A stretch of DNA of 30,709 nt from a virus. The position numbers and the translations under genes were made by a program. The stretch lies in the IMG/VR virus record IMGVR_UViG_3300021962_000425, positions 1 through 30,709 of that record. One strand, given 5' to 3'. Within the stretch, counting starts at the first letter, position 1. Each line of letters opens with the position of its first letter. The notes beneath the pieces were generated by a model. It saw nothing but the letters and a program-made list of their open reading frames with translations. It ran no database searches and was not told where the DNA came from. Below are positions 1 through 8,035 of the stretch, piece after piece.

Positions 1-1309
1 AAAGAGCATCAACAATGCCTGACATAACTGAAGCCGAATACGAATTTCGGTCAATGTAGCCTTCTTGAATAAGAGGTTCAATTAGTCCACGTCCAACTGT
101 GAAAGATTGTCCGCCTACTTGCGGTAGTGAAGCGTCACGGTTCCTTATGGCTTCTGTTAAAGCAATACCTTCAGGGAAATATCCGCCACCTAAATCAACT
201 TCTTGATTCGGGTTAATTGCTCGTTTAGCAATTTGTGTGAGAATATTTCCTTCGATAACACCTTGTTGAAATTTAGCCCGTTTTTCGGGGTCTTTCATTA
301 TGTTGATGAGCGAAGAACCTAAGTCCGCAGGGTTGAGTACGTTTAAAATGTCCGATGGAGAAAGTTTTCCGTCTTCCATGATGACTTGTTCTAATGTTGT
401 TTTTGCTGCCTGGGCTGCACCTAAAAATGCTGCGCTAGCCGTTTTTGTTGCGCCACGTATGGCGGCTGCGGCTGGTTCTGTTATGCCTTTAATGTCGAGT
501 CCCATGCTTTGTGTGCCAACTCTGTCTGGGACAATGAACGACATGAGTTTGAATGGGCTTTGAACAACAGGCAATGCGCCGCTCACTACAGCGCCAGGGA
601 TGGCTTGTAGGTTTGCTGCGAGAATGTCGCCGTGTGACAAATTTTTTGATTCTATTCTTGCATCTAACATTTGTTTTAGGTACGGAAATTTTGTTCCTAA
701 ATCTTCATAAGGTACAAACGAACCAGGCGTTCGTTCAAGTTTTCCGTCAACAGATTTATATGCATCTTTAGGACGCATCCCTGGAATGTTGTTCCATTCT
801 TCTTCGGTTTTAGACAAAAATAGTTTTAAGACTTGTGCTTCTTGTAAATCTAAAAGTTGTTTAGCGTCAGTAATTTCTGGTACTTCAAGGTTGCGCCATA
901 AACCGCCTGGGTCAACTTCATCCCACCAATATGGTTGTAGTTGTCGACGAATATTAAAATCAAGATTTGGTGTTTGTAATAAATCTAAGAGGTTCCATTG
1001 TTTTGCTGTTGGTGTTGGGCGCATCGCACGGTTGCGTGGCTTAACAAGATTTTCTCTGTTGTTGCTTGCGTTGCCTGTTTCCAATGCGCGGCGGGCGGTG
1101 TGTTCGTGAACCAGGCGTGCGTCGATAGGTACATCAGACAATCCGATGGTTGCTGTGATTTCTGGGTCTGTGTATGTGCTGCCGTAAACTGCTGCCTCTA
1201 AACGTTCAACCCTGTCTGGGGTCATTTCTGTTTCTAAACGTCGACGTTGTTCACGGAAGCGGTTCGCTTCGGCTGCGTCTAGTTCAAGTTGTTCATTCGT
1301 TCTTCGCAT
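1..1309 (-). CDS. Large virion-associated protein, partial (5' end only)
   Basis: The frame is open from an ATG at 1309 to the window edge: 436 codons with no stop, so the C-terminus is missing. The ATG overlaps the TAA of the upstream gene by one base (TAATG), which fixes the start. The N-terminus is charged and helical (starts MRRTNEQLELDAAEANRFRE). The middle has a run of small residues (roughly residues 270-300, AAAAIRGATKTASAAFLGAA) that could be an amphipathic or membrane-active helix. No domain was recognised. Its place directly after portal, its size and its Ala-rich stretch suit an internal or ejection protein of a short-tailed phage, but that is inference. Confidence 0.8.
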   Translation of the reverse strand, partial: MRRTNEQLELDAAEANRFREQRRRLETEMTPDRVERLEAAVYGSTYTDPEITATIGLSDVPIDARLVHEHTARRALETGNASNNRENLVKPRNRAMRPTPTAKQWNLLDLLQTPNLDFNIRRQLQPYWWDEVDPGGLWRNLEVPEITDAKQLLDLQEAQVLKLFLSKTEEEWNNIPGMRPKDAYKSVDGKLERTPGSFVPYEDLGTKFPYLKQMLDARIESKNLSHGDILAANLQAIPGAVVSGALPVVQSPFKLMSFIVPDRVGTQSMGLDIKGITEPAAAAIRGATKTASAAFLGAAQAAKTTLEQVIMEDGKLSPSDILNVLNPADLGSSLINIMKDPEKRAKFQQGVIEGNILTQIAKRAINPNQEVDLGGGYFPEGIALTEAIRNRDASLPQVGGQSFTVGRGLIEPLIQEGYIDRNSYSASVMSGIVDAL

Positions 1310-1716
1310 TAAATTGAAACGTTTTCTAGTTCTAGAAGAAGTTGCAGCAGGGCTGTGTTTGGTGTTTTAGAGTAAATGTATCTGACTTGGTTGATGAGGT
1401 CTTGGCGTGAACCTGGGGCTGTGCCCATCGGCATTGGTTGTGGAAGCATGTCCATTCCTGGACCTGCACCTAACGGGTTACCTGCGGTAACTGGTTCGTC
1501 GAAGCGTTCTGTTGGCGCTGTTAAAGGTGTAACTGGTAGCGGTTGACGTTGCTGCTGTTGTGACGCTACTTGTGGTGCTTGCGGCGCACCCATCGGTACG
1601 GCTTGTTGTGCTCGGCGTTGAGCGCCTGCTTCACCGTAGGTTTGCCCTGGGACTGTTGTTACTGGAAGTTTTTTTACAGGATTATTTAAATCTGTTCGAT
1701 TTGAGTAGGTCGCCAT
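1309..1716 (-). CDS. Small Pro/Gln-rich protein downstream of portal
   Basis: A 135-residue protein starting MATYSNRTDLNNP, with a conserved-looking GQTYGEAGAQRRAQ segment near residues 25-38. A low-complexity Pro/Gln/Ala stretch follows, then a short helical C-terminus (TALLQLLLELEN). The start lies directly against the portal stop (1717). Proteins with this opening are, as far as I recall, usual next to portal genes in phages and are of unknown function. It could be a flexible portal or connector accessory. No catalytic motif is visible. Confidence 0.75.
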   Translation of the reverse strand: MATYSNRTDLNNPVKKLPVTTVPGQTYGEAGAQRRAQQAVPMGAPQAPQVASQQQQRQPLPVTPLTAPTERFDEPVTAGNPLGAGPGMDMLPQPMPMGTAPGSRQDLINQVRYIYSKTPNTALLQLLLELENVSI

Positions 1717-3543
1717 TTATAGTCTTCTCCCTAATGTAAGAACTGCTGATGGTGATGGTGGTAATTGTGCTGCGCCTGCTGGTTGTCCACCACCTAACCT
1801 GGATAGTAGGTCTTGGATGTTTGGTGGACCTGATGGTCCTTGTGCTGGTGCTTCTGCGCCCATGCCTGGCATTGCTAACCCTGGCATTGTTTCTGGTGCG
1901 CCTTGTGGCATCGCTGCGGCTTGCCGTTCTTGTGCACGTTTCTGTGTTAGTTGTACGGCTTCGTACAACGGTTTGTTTTTTTCGATTGTGAGCATCGAAA
2001 GATAGGCGAGGTCATCAGGTTGATATGGACCATTAGGGTCGGCTGCTTGAGCCTGGATACTGGACAGGAGTGCCGCTTCCATGGATTCGGCTGCGATGCG
2101 GTCTTTTTCAAGTTCTGGGTCTGTGATGAGCGGGTCTGATTCTCGTGCCGATTCTTTAGACATAAGACCAGTACCGAGGCGTTGACCAAGACCAACAATG
2201 AGACCGTTAACGTCTGTGCCAGAAGAAGGATATGTGACATAGTGGAAGTCCGTTTCGAACACTTTGTTTGGTACATAGTTTGTCATTCCGCCAGATACTC
2301 GACCTGGTATGAAGAATGATTTCTTTTGTGCACCCCAATAGTTTTTTTCGATTGCGATAGCAATTTTGTCTTCTTCGTATAGTGCTTGTTCGAAAACTGC
2401 TTGTGCTTCTTGTACGCGGAAGTCAACGGTTGCTGATAAGACGTTTTCGCCTCGGCGTCCTGTTCGAATGTTTGAACCTGATTCGCCGCCGAACTCTGCT
2501 GGGATAGCACCTTCGAGTCGTTCTTGTCGTTCGAGTCTGTCTAGGGCTGTGTCGGTTTTGTAGCCTGGGTTTGTTTGTAGTTGTTGGATGTCTCCGCCTT
2601 TTACTACACCTAGTTGTCCTGTTTTGCCGTCGGCGACTTGAATGATTTCTGGGTTTTCGCCTGCGCGTGCTACAAGGTATTCGTCTGGGAAGATGCCGCG
2701 TTCGATAGCGATTTCTGTGAGTGCTTGCAAGCGGGCGCGTGTGAAGTACATTCCTAGTACGCCGTCGTATTGTCCGCGTGGTGTGTCTAGTGAGATGCGT
2801 TGCGGGATTACTGTTAGTGGCATCCCTGTTCGGTTTGGCATTCTTTCTAGTTCTACTGTTTCGATGCCTGCTCGTTCGATTGGTGTGAGGTTTGCGTTGT
2901 TTTCTGCGCCCATTACGCATACAACTATTTCTTGGTCATCGATGTATTCGAGGAGTGTGAATTTGGTATCGAAACGGACTTTGCCCATTCGGAGTTTGCC
3001 GATTACTTTGTCACCGTAATTGTTGATTAGCCATTGTGCTGGTTTGGTGTATGTGAAGATGCAGTCTTCTGGTACGAAGTTGTCTGGGTCTTCGGCTGGT
3101 GACGGGTAGGTGTCTAGCGGGTTTCGTACTGACCATGTTGGTTGCAAAGTTTTGAAGTTTGGTTTGAGGATTACTGGTGCTGATGAGTATGCTAGGAAGT
3201 GTCGTGCGCGTCGACGCATTTTGACACCCATTTTGTTTTGGTCCCAGTACGATAAAATGATTTTTTTGCGTAGTCGTGCTAGTTCTTGCGAGTCGGTGTT
3301 GCCTTGTTTCATTGGTGGGAAGAATGGCATTGGCATTGTTGATGCGATTCGCATTGATGTTTGGTCTAAGCCTTGTACCAATAGGTTGGCTACGTTTGTT
3401 CGTGCGTTGCGGTCAAGTTCTGATAGTGGGATTACTACGTCGCCGTTTGCGAGGTCACGGATTTCTCTCATGCGTTTGAGGACTGGTCCTTGTGTTTCTC
3501 GACGCGAGTTGTATAAGGAAACTATCTGTTCTACTGTTTGCAC
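1717..3543 (-). CDS. Portal protein
   Basis: A 608-residue protein between the terminase gene and virion genes, the usual portal position. It begins with a GTG codon; TAGGAG lies about 11 bases upstream, and the 40-base gap to the terminase stop holds no better start. The N-terminal half is helical and charged, like portal proteins (EQIVSLYNSRRETQ, then LLVQGLDQTSMRIAST near residue 55). Middle and C-terminal parts hold the long helices expected of a stem (EAQAVFEQALYEEDKIAIAI). The last ~80 residues are Pro/Gly/Ala-rich and disordered. In the particle it would form the dodecameric DNA gate and terminase dock. The call rests on position, length and general resemblance to actinophage portals. 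Confidence 0.85.
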   Translation of the reverse strand: MQTVEQIVSLYNSRRETQGPVLKRMREIRDLANGDVVIPLSELDRNARTNVANLLVQGLDQTSMRIASTMPMPFFPPMKQGNTDSQELARLRKKIILSYWDQNKMGVKMRRRARHFLAYSSAPVILKPNFKTLQPTWSVRNPLDTYPSPAEDPDNFVPEDCIFTYTKPAQWLINNYGDKVIGKLRMGKVRFDTKFTLLEYIDDQEIVVCVMGAENNANLTPIERAGIETVELERMPNRTGMPLTVIPQRISLDTPRGQYDGVLGMYFTRARLQALTEIAIERGIFPDEYLVARAGENPEIIQVADGKTGQLGVVKGGDIQQLQTNPGYKTDTALDRLERQERLEGAIPAEFGGESGSNIRTGRRGENVLSATVDFRVQEAQAVFEQALYEEDKIAIAIEKNYWGAQKKSFFIPGRVSGGMTNYVPNKVFETDFHYVTYPSSGTDVNGLIVGLGQRLGTGLMSKESARESDPLITDPELEKDRIAAESMEAALLSSIQAQAADPNGPYQPDDLAYLSMLTIEKNKPLYEAVQLTQKRAQERQAAAMPQGAPETMPGLAMPGMGAEAPAQGPSGPPNIQDLLSRLGGGQPAGAAQLPPSPSAVLTLGRRL

Positions 3544-3583
3544 TTTGCGTGGAACTCCTATTGTATTTGGTTGTTCTACAATA

Positions 3584-5563
3584 CTACGTTAGCATCCACG
3601 ATGGACGCCATTGTCTTGGTGGGAGTTTGATTCCGCTGACTGTCGGGAAGTGTAGTTCAGCGAACCAGTTTGCCATCACAAGGTCTGTCCCATTTTTTTT
3701 GTCGGGGGTCCATTTCACGAGTTCGTCTACGAGGGCTAACGTTTTCCAGTTGCCGCGCATTGTTGGGAGTCTTACTGCTCCTGACCTGTAGAGGGGTGGG
3801 AGTAGTGCTTCGATGCCTAGTTTTTCGTCGAATTTGTTGCGGTGTGTGGTGTGCGGGATGATGTTTACCATTTGTCGGGTTTGCCATTTGCGTACGAAGT
3901 CGTGTGCTAACAGGAATCTTTGGGCTGCGTTGACTTCTACGACGATGTGTGAGACTGGGTAGCCGTAGTGGAATGCTCGGTTGGTCCAGTCTTCTAGGAT
4001 GCCTGTGTATTCGCGTGTGGTGGTGTTGTATCCGAGGAGTTCTTCGGCTGTGAGTTTGATTCGTTCGACATCTATCAGGTATCTGAGGTTTGTTGTTGGC
4101 TGGTAGAGCCACCATTGGATGCCCCAGAATTGTGATGGTGATGGGTCGACTGTGATTATTGAGATTACGGGTGGGGCGAGTCCTTCAGGGATTTGTCCTG
4201 GGAGTCTTTCGTTGTCGATGCATCCTGTGTAGAGTACGCCGTCGTCTCCGAGCCCGCCTGTTATCCAGGTGCGGCTGATTAGGTTGTTGTCTGCGGCGTC
4301 GTCTTCTTGTTGGTAAACAATTTTGAATGTTTTCGGGTTGCTGTATCGGATGTACGATAAATCTTTCCAAGATAGTCGTTGCGGGTCTAGTAGTGGTCCT
4401 TCGGGGTACGGTTTGGAGTTGTATTTGCGGGTTTGTGGACCTTCATCTAGTTCGGCGTAATACGCTTTGTAGACGATGTGTTTATATTTTGAGGATTTGA
4501 CTGGTTCGGTTGCTGCTAACGATTCGGGTGTGGTGGCGTCTGCGCCGTCGTAGTCGTTTTCGTCGATGTCGTAAGTAATTTTTGCTAAACAATGTGCGTA
4601 TAGGTCGCCTGAACCGAGTCTTTGTCCGACTACTGCTAGTAGTCCTGCTGGGTCTACTCGTGCTTCTGCTACTTGGTCCCATCTTTCTAAGAGTTTGTCG
4701 CGTGTTGAGCCTTCGCGGGCGTTGTCTACGGATGCCACGTCGTCGAATAGGCATAGGTCGGCGCGGTGTCCGATGTATTCTGAGTCAATTCCGTATGCTC
4801 TGACGGTTGGTTCTTTGTTATCTAACCCGTTTCCGTCTAGTTGTTCCACAACGAATTCTTCTGCACGCCACAAAGCACCTTTATCGGACGGTTTGAACCT
4901 GCCGTAGTCGATGGAAAGGCATCCTTCGGCGTTAACAGCCAACCCTTTCTTTACTAATTCTGGGTCTGGTTGGATTGGTGCGGGTCTTTCTAAGGTTTCT
5001 CTGATGCGCCGCGAGTATTGTTTTGCCATTGCTTGCGAAATTGAGCCAATCATTACTCGGATTGCACGGTTGCGTACGATTGCCCATACTGCTACGTCGT
5101 GGAATAGGGTTGATTTGCCTGCGCCTGGGGGTACGTTGAGTACGACGAATTCTTTTTCGGGTTCTTCTAATAGTTTTACTAGTGTTAGTGCGGCTTCTAC
5201 TTGCCATGGGGATGGTACTCGTCCAAGGTAGTGGCGTCTGAAGAAGTCGAAGTCTTGTAGTCCGCGTTGTGCTTCTTCACATAGGCGTGTTAGTGGGATT
5301 GCTGGTGGCAGGTTTACTGCTTCGTCTAATGATTGTTCGTATTCTTTGTGTTGTTTGCCGCCTTGGTTGCCGCGGGTACGGGTTGCTTCTAGGACGGCTT
5401 GGTCTAGTTTTGCTTTTGCTGCTTTAGATTTCGCTAACCAGTTTGACCCTGTGTTGATGTGTACGCCTGCGATGCGTGCGGCTTCGGTGATTGATGAGCC
5501 TGCGGCTATAGCGGCGAAGAAGCGTGCTTTGTCTTCTGGTGGCACCCTTCTTTTAGTTCCCAT
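3584..5563 (-). CDS. terL: Terminase large subunit with N-terminal HTH
   Basis: A 659-residue DNA-packaging ATPase/nuclease. Walker A is NVPPGAGKS (about 143-151), Walker B is LCLFDD (about 270-275), and a coupling-like motif VVGQRLGSGDLY lies at about 311-322. The RNase H-type nuclease begins at ISIITVDPSPS (catalytic Asp about 473), followed by VVEVNAAQ (about 545). Residues 10-45 look like a helix-turn-helix (ITEAARIAGVHINTGSNWL), as in small-terminase or transposase-type DNA-binding heads, so a recognition function may be fused in. No separate small terminase was seen. The ATG start lies nine bases after the stop of the M15-peptidase gene; portal follows. Confidence 0.93.
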   Translation of the reverse strand: MGTKRRVPPEDKARFFAAIAAGSSITEAARIAGVHINTGSNWLAKSKAAKAKLDQAVLEATRTRGNQGGKQHKEYEQSLDEAVNLPPAIPLTRLCEEAQRGLQDFDFFRRHYLGRVPSPWQVEAALTLVKLLEEPEKEFVVLNVPPGAGKSTLFHDVAVWAIVRNRAIRVMIGSISQAMAKQYSRRIRETLERPAPIQPDPELVKKGLAVNAEGCLSIDYGRFKPSDKGALWRAEEFVVEQLDGNGLDNKEPTVRAYGIDSEYIGHRADLCLFDDVASVDNAREGSTRDKLLERWDQVAEARVDPAGLLAVVGQRLGSGDLYAHCLAKITYDIDENDYDGADATTPESLAATEPVKSSKYKHIVYKAYYAELDEGPQTRKYNSKPYPEGPLLDPQRLSWKDLSYIRYSNPKTFKIVYQQEDDAADNNLISRTWITGGLGDDGVLYTGCIDNERLPGQIPEGLAPPVISIITVDPSPSQFWGIQWWLYQPTTNLRYLIDVERIKLTAEELLGYNTTTREYTGILEDWTNRAFHYGYPVSHIVVEVNAAQRFLLAHDFVRKWQTRQMVNIIPHTTHRNKFDEKLGIEALLPPLYRSGAVRLPTMRGNWKTLALVDELVKWTPDKKNGTDLVMANWFAELHFPTVSGIKLPPRQWRPSWMLT

Positions 5564-5572
5564 CAGTTGCTT

Positions 5573-6316
5573 TTATTTACGTCCCTTGCGCAGGTTTTTT
5601 TGCACCATCTGTTTATATGTTTCTGTGCCACCATACGAAGGGTCGGTTGGTTTACCAACATACTTATCTAACTGAGAAAGAATAGCCCCAGGATGGGCTG
5701 GTGCGTTGGAAGCAAATTTTTCGTTCACAAACTTTAACGCTGCTGCTGTAAGCGGGTTTGCAACAATGTCTTTCCCGTAACGATTTTTAACAAACTCAAT
5801 GACACGTTTCCCTTGAGGTAGCCCCGACGGTTGAAAATGCCAAGGTTCACCAATCGACATAATGTTCTCTAAACCATATTTGGAACTAATTTTGCTTGCA
5901 AGATTTACATTCCCAGTTAAATCCGCTGCAAGACCTGAAGAATGAAAACTTGCCCCTGGGACGGCTGCTGGGGCGTTACCTGGGTTTAATTTATATATGT
6001 CGCCTTTATATTCTTTTAATTTGCCAGCCTTAAATTTGTCGTAAGTTTTTAAGTCATATACGTTTTGTTTAACATTTGTTTTTGTGTAACGTTGTCCGAA
6101 TAGTTTGTCAACATTGGTTTCGGTTCGTATTGTTTCAGCAACTTTAATGCTTGGGTTTTCTGTTACTAAACGCTTAAGACGTTCTTGAAATACTGGGTTT
6201 AGGTTTTCTTTGTCTGGTATTTGAGTTTCGTTAGAATTGGAACTCGTTGATGCTTTGTAATCTGCAAGCGAACCCATGTAATTAATTTTTTTGGGTACAC
6301 TTCTTTTTTTTGCCAT
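5573..6316 (-). CDS. M15-family peptidase, probably virion-associated
   Basis: A 247-residue protein with the zinc site of VanY-type D-Ala-D-Ala peptidases: SFHSSGLAAD (His about 125, Asp about 132) and EPWH (Glu about 157, His about 160). This matches SxHxxGxAxD plus ExxH of family M15. The N-terminal ~100 residues are Lys-rich and unrecognised. There is no signal peptide. It sits in the packaging block, far from the lysis cassette that carries a second M15 enzyme. I infer a capsid- or tail-borne peptidoglycan hydrolase used at DNA entry. Upstream of its ATG there is no clear Shine-Dalgarno sequence, so translation may depend on the gene before it. Confidence 0.75.
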   Translation of the reverse strand: MAKKRSVPKKINYMGSLADYKASTSSNSNETQIPDKENLNPVFQERLKRLVTENPSIKVAETIRTETNVDKLFGQRYTKTNVKQNVYDLKTYDKFKAGKLKEYKGDIYKLNPGNAPAAVPGASFHSSGLAADLTGNVNLASKISSKYGLENIMSIGEPWHFQPSGLPQGKRVIEFVKNRYGKDIVANPLTAAALKFVNEKFASNAPAHPGAILSQLDKYVGKPTDPSYGGTETYKQMVQKNLRKGRK

Positions 6317-6324
6317 GAGGGTAA

Positions 6325-6978
6325 TTATTTTTTCTTATTTTTTTTGGTTTGCGGGGGATTCAATGTGTTGTTTAAAGCGTTAACAACTGGTCCTATGGTT
6401 AATGCTTTTACTGCGGCGGTGGATGCAGCCATAGAATTAGCCGCTGCTTGAGCACCCCTGTTGGCTGCTTGCATTTCGATGCCGCGTATAACAGACGCCA
6501 CATTTTTAGGTCCAACGGTAGTTACTTTTGTTCCTACTATTTGCGAAACACCACCAGAGTTATACAAAGAACCTAAATGGTCTTTTAAACGCATGGTTTT
6601 TGTTACCGAAGTTCCCCTTAACGCTGATTGCAAAGTAGGTTGACTTGCAGCCATAGCATCTGCTACAGCATTTTGACTTGCTCTAGTTGCGGCTGAAGCG
6701 GCTTTACCTGCTTTTATGAATGGTAGAACGGCTGCACCAACACCAACTGCTGCTGATGTTATCGTTTTCTTTGAAGGATTATCAAAAGCACGGTCAATTG
6801 CTCCAGCACCAGTTAGTTCCCTTGTGAAATTACTTAATGTTTTATTGCCAGCGCTAACAACGTTTGCTGCTTTTGATACAAGGTTTTTGAAATCGGCAAG
6901 GTTGCTCCCAGAAGTATCTGACACAGCAAGATTAGGTTTCATACCACGGTTACGAGGAACAGGTTTATTTTTTGCCAT
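6325..6978 (-). CDS. Ala-rich putative virion protein
   Basis: Unrecognised protein of about 217 residues starting MAKNKPVPRNRG; an in-frame ATG at 7008 would add ten residues. The MAKNKPVPRNRG start is preferred because it resembles the MAKKRSVPKK start of the next gene, but neither has a convincing ribosome-binding site. It is rich in Ala, Ser and Thr, with a Gly/Ala hydrophobic stretch (AAVGVGAAVLPFI, about residues 77-89) and a basic tail (TKKNKKK). It is the first gene of the leftward packaging block, reading out of the divergent control region. A membrane-active internal virion protein is possible. Confidence 0.6.
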   Translation of the reverse strand: MAKNKPVPRNRGMKPNLAVSDTSGSNLADFKNLVSKAANVVSAGNKTLSNFTRELTGAGAIDRAFDNPSKKTITSAAVGVGAAVLPFIKAGKAASAATRASQNAVADAMAASQPTLQSALRGTSVTKTMRLKDHLGSLYNSGGVSQIVGTKVTTVGPKNVASVIRGIEMQAANRGAQAAANSMAASTAAVKALTIGPVVNALNNTLNPPQTKKNKKK

Positions 6979-7160
6979 GTTGCAAACATACCACACACCT
7001 GCTAACATTTCCTACACACCCGTCGGGAGATGGCAAACTACTTTAAACACAAGGCTGTACACCTGTTGCAAGGTGCGGGGCATCAACACCAGGGAACTGG
7101 GGTAGACCCCCAATCATCGAATTAGGGGAGCAGCGCAACTAACGACAAATAGTTAAACAT

Positions 7161-7238
7161 GGTGTCGGCTAAAACAATGGCTAACGGCTACCAACCCTCA
7201 AAGGGGTGAAACGTGGGGGAAAGCAAACACCCGACACT
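7161..7238 (+). other. Foldable block in control region (possible RNA or cruciform)
   Basis: GTGTCGG (7162-7168) is complementary to CCGACAC (7231-7237), extendable by one G-T pair. The arms enclose three GGCTA words and a small hairpin ACCC/GGGT (7194-7207). Just outside are GCG-ctaa-CGC (7243-7252) and GGGC-tgac-GCCC (7255-7265). Several nested hairpins within 110 bases suggest either a structured RNA or a DNA element for replication. No known RNA family was recognised and the transcribed strand is unknown. Confidence 0.35.
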
Positions 7239-7480
7239 CCCGCGCTAACGCTTGGGCTGACGCCCTCACATCCGTTCGGTTGTCCACAACAAACCCCAAC
7301 CCCCCCCCGCCACACAACCCAATCTTTTTTTACCGTTTTTTTCTACAACCAAAAGAGTGAAAACATCTCTCGACGATAACTTACCCCCCCCTGCCCCCTG
7401 CTGGCTCGGCAGACCCCCCGTTTGGGGTTTGGGCGTACATGTGTTCGCTTAAGTTTGTGCGTTTGTGCGTGTGGTTGCGT

Positions 7481-7527
7481 ACATATGTTTGGGCAAACAG
7501 GTGTTTGTAGTAGGCGTACCTAACATT
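7481..7527 (+). repeat. Shared ~47-bp regulatory block, copy 1
   Basis: ACATATGTT, then AACAGGTGTTTGT, then ACCTAACATT, in the same order and nearly the same spacing as at 11615-11660. This copy has CGT where the other has AA in the TAGG...ACCTA inverted repeat, so its dyad is imperfect. It lies ~160 bases upstream of the CRP-like box that precedes the first early gene. Conservation outside coding sequence between two early control regions points to a phage regulator binding site. Confidence 0.65.
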
Positions 7528-7640
7528 TTTTGTGTAGATGGGCGACCCTGACCGAGTGTAAGGTCAGCCTAACAAGTACGGCAGGGCGACCGAGCCTAGT
7601 GTGTGTGTGCTGTGTGTGGTTGTTTGGTGACTCTCTGTGG

Positions 7641-7695
7641 TGTGTCAAATGTCACATTGTTTGATTCGTCGAGTGGGTCTCTCGTGCTGTACGCT
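7641..7695 (+). promoter_or_regulatory. Early promoter with CRP/GlxR-like box
   Basis: TGTGTCAAATGTCACA (7641-7656) matches 14 of 16 bases of the perfect palindrome at 11701-11716. The -10 candidate TACGCT (7690-7695) lies inside TACGCTTGTA, identical to the other early promoter. The distance from box centre to -10 is 41.5 bases in both. Seventeen bases upstream of the -10 there is no good -35 (CGTCGA), so activator dependence is plausible. It would transcribe the rightward operon beginning at 7739. Confidence 0.5.
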
Positions 7696-7738
7696 TGTAG
7701 GTGTAAGGATATAAACCATATAAACAAAGGGGTATTTC

Positions 7739-8035
7739 ATGAATCAAAGAGTTCGAGTTCCGAAGAGGTTCATCGAGGACCATGCAAGCCGTGACTTGCT
7801 CGACCTCGACGCTGTGAAGGTTGGCGAAACCAAAACCCACTACTTCGTCGAGTTGTCGGCGGAGCAGGCTTTCGAGTTGTGGAGCGATGCGAACCACTAC
7901 AGTTGCAAAGAGATGGCGGGCGAGTACATCGAGTCATGCGGTCTCGGCTTTGTGTCGAGTGCTCGAGCAACGAGGCAGGCGCTCGACGGTTTCATGAATT
8001 TTGTGAATCGTTGCGACGCTTTGAGGGGTAACTAG
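7739..8035 (+). CDS. Hypothetical early protein
   Basis: A 98-residue soluble protein (MNQRVRVPKRFIEDH...), not recognised. The ATG follows AAAGGGG with a spacer of about seven bases, a strong site. It is the first gene of the rightward early operon. The last base of its TAG stop is the first base of the hammerhead ribozyme, so its mRNA would be cut 21 bases after the stop. A basic N-terminus and a helical C-terminal half (ATRQALDGFMNFVNRCDAL) are visible; nothing indicates a specific activity. Confidence 0.75.
   Translation: MNQRVRVPKRFIEDHASRDLLDLDAVKVGETKTHYFVELSAEQAFELWSDANHYSCKEMAGEYIESCGLGFVSSARATRQALDGFMNFVNRCDALRGN

Larger units (their letters stand above)
7009..7738. promoter_or_regulatory. 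Divergent gene-free control region (possible origin)
   Basis: About 730 bases with no credible gene, between leftward packaging genes and rightward early genes. Left part: three CTAACG words (7139, 7181, 7245) and a GC-rich foldable block (7060-7270). Middle: C-runs on this strand, so G-runs on the minus strand (7293-7320, 7384-7436). Right part: GT-rich sequence, the ~47-bp block shared with 11.6 kb (7481-7525), a hairpin CTGACC/GGTCAG (7548-7567) and a CRP-like box (7641-7656). It must hold the rightward early promoter and probably one leftward promoter. Replication-origin function is inference from repeats and divergent layout. Confidence 0.6.

Noticed and set aside
2423-2920. Long Arg/Thr-rich frame inside the portal gene on the same strand
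   Set aside because: A frame-shifted shadow of the portal coding sequence with implausible composition; the same holds for other long frames opposite the Gly-rich and Thr-rich genes.
7060-7265. Group I intron, RNase P or other named large RNA in the control region
   Set aside because: Several hairpins are present but no conserved core of these families could be found.
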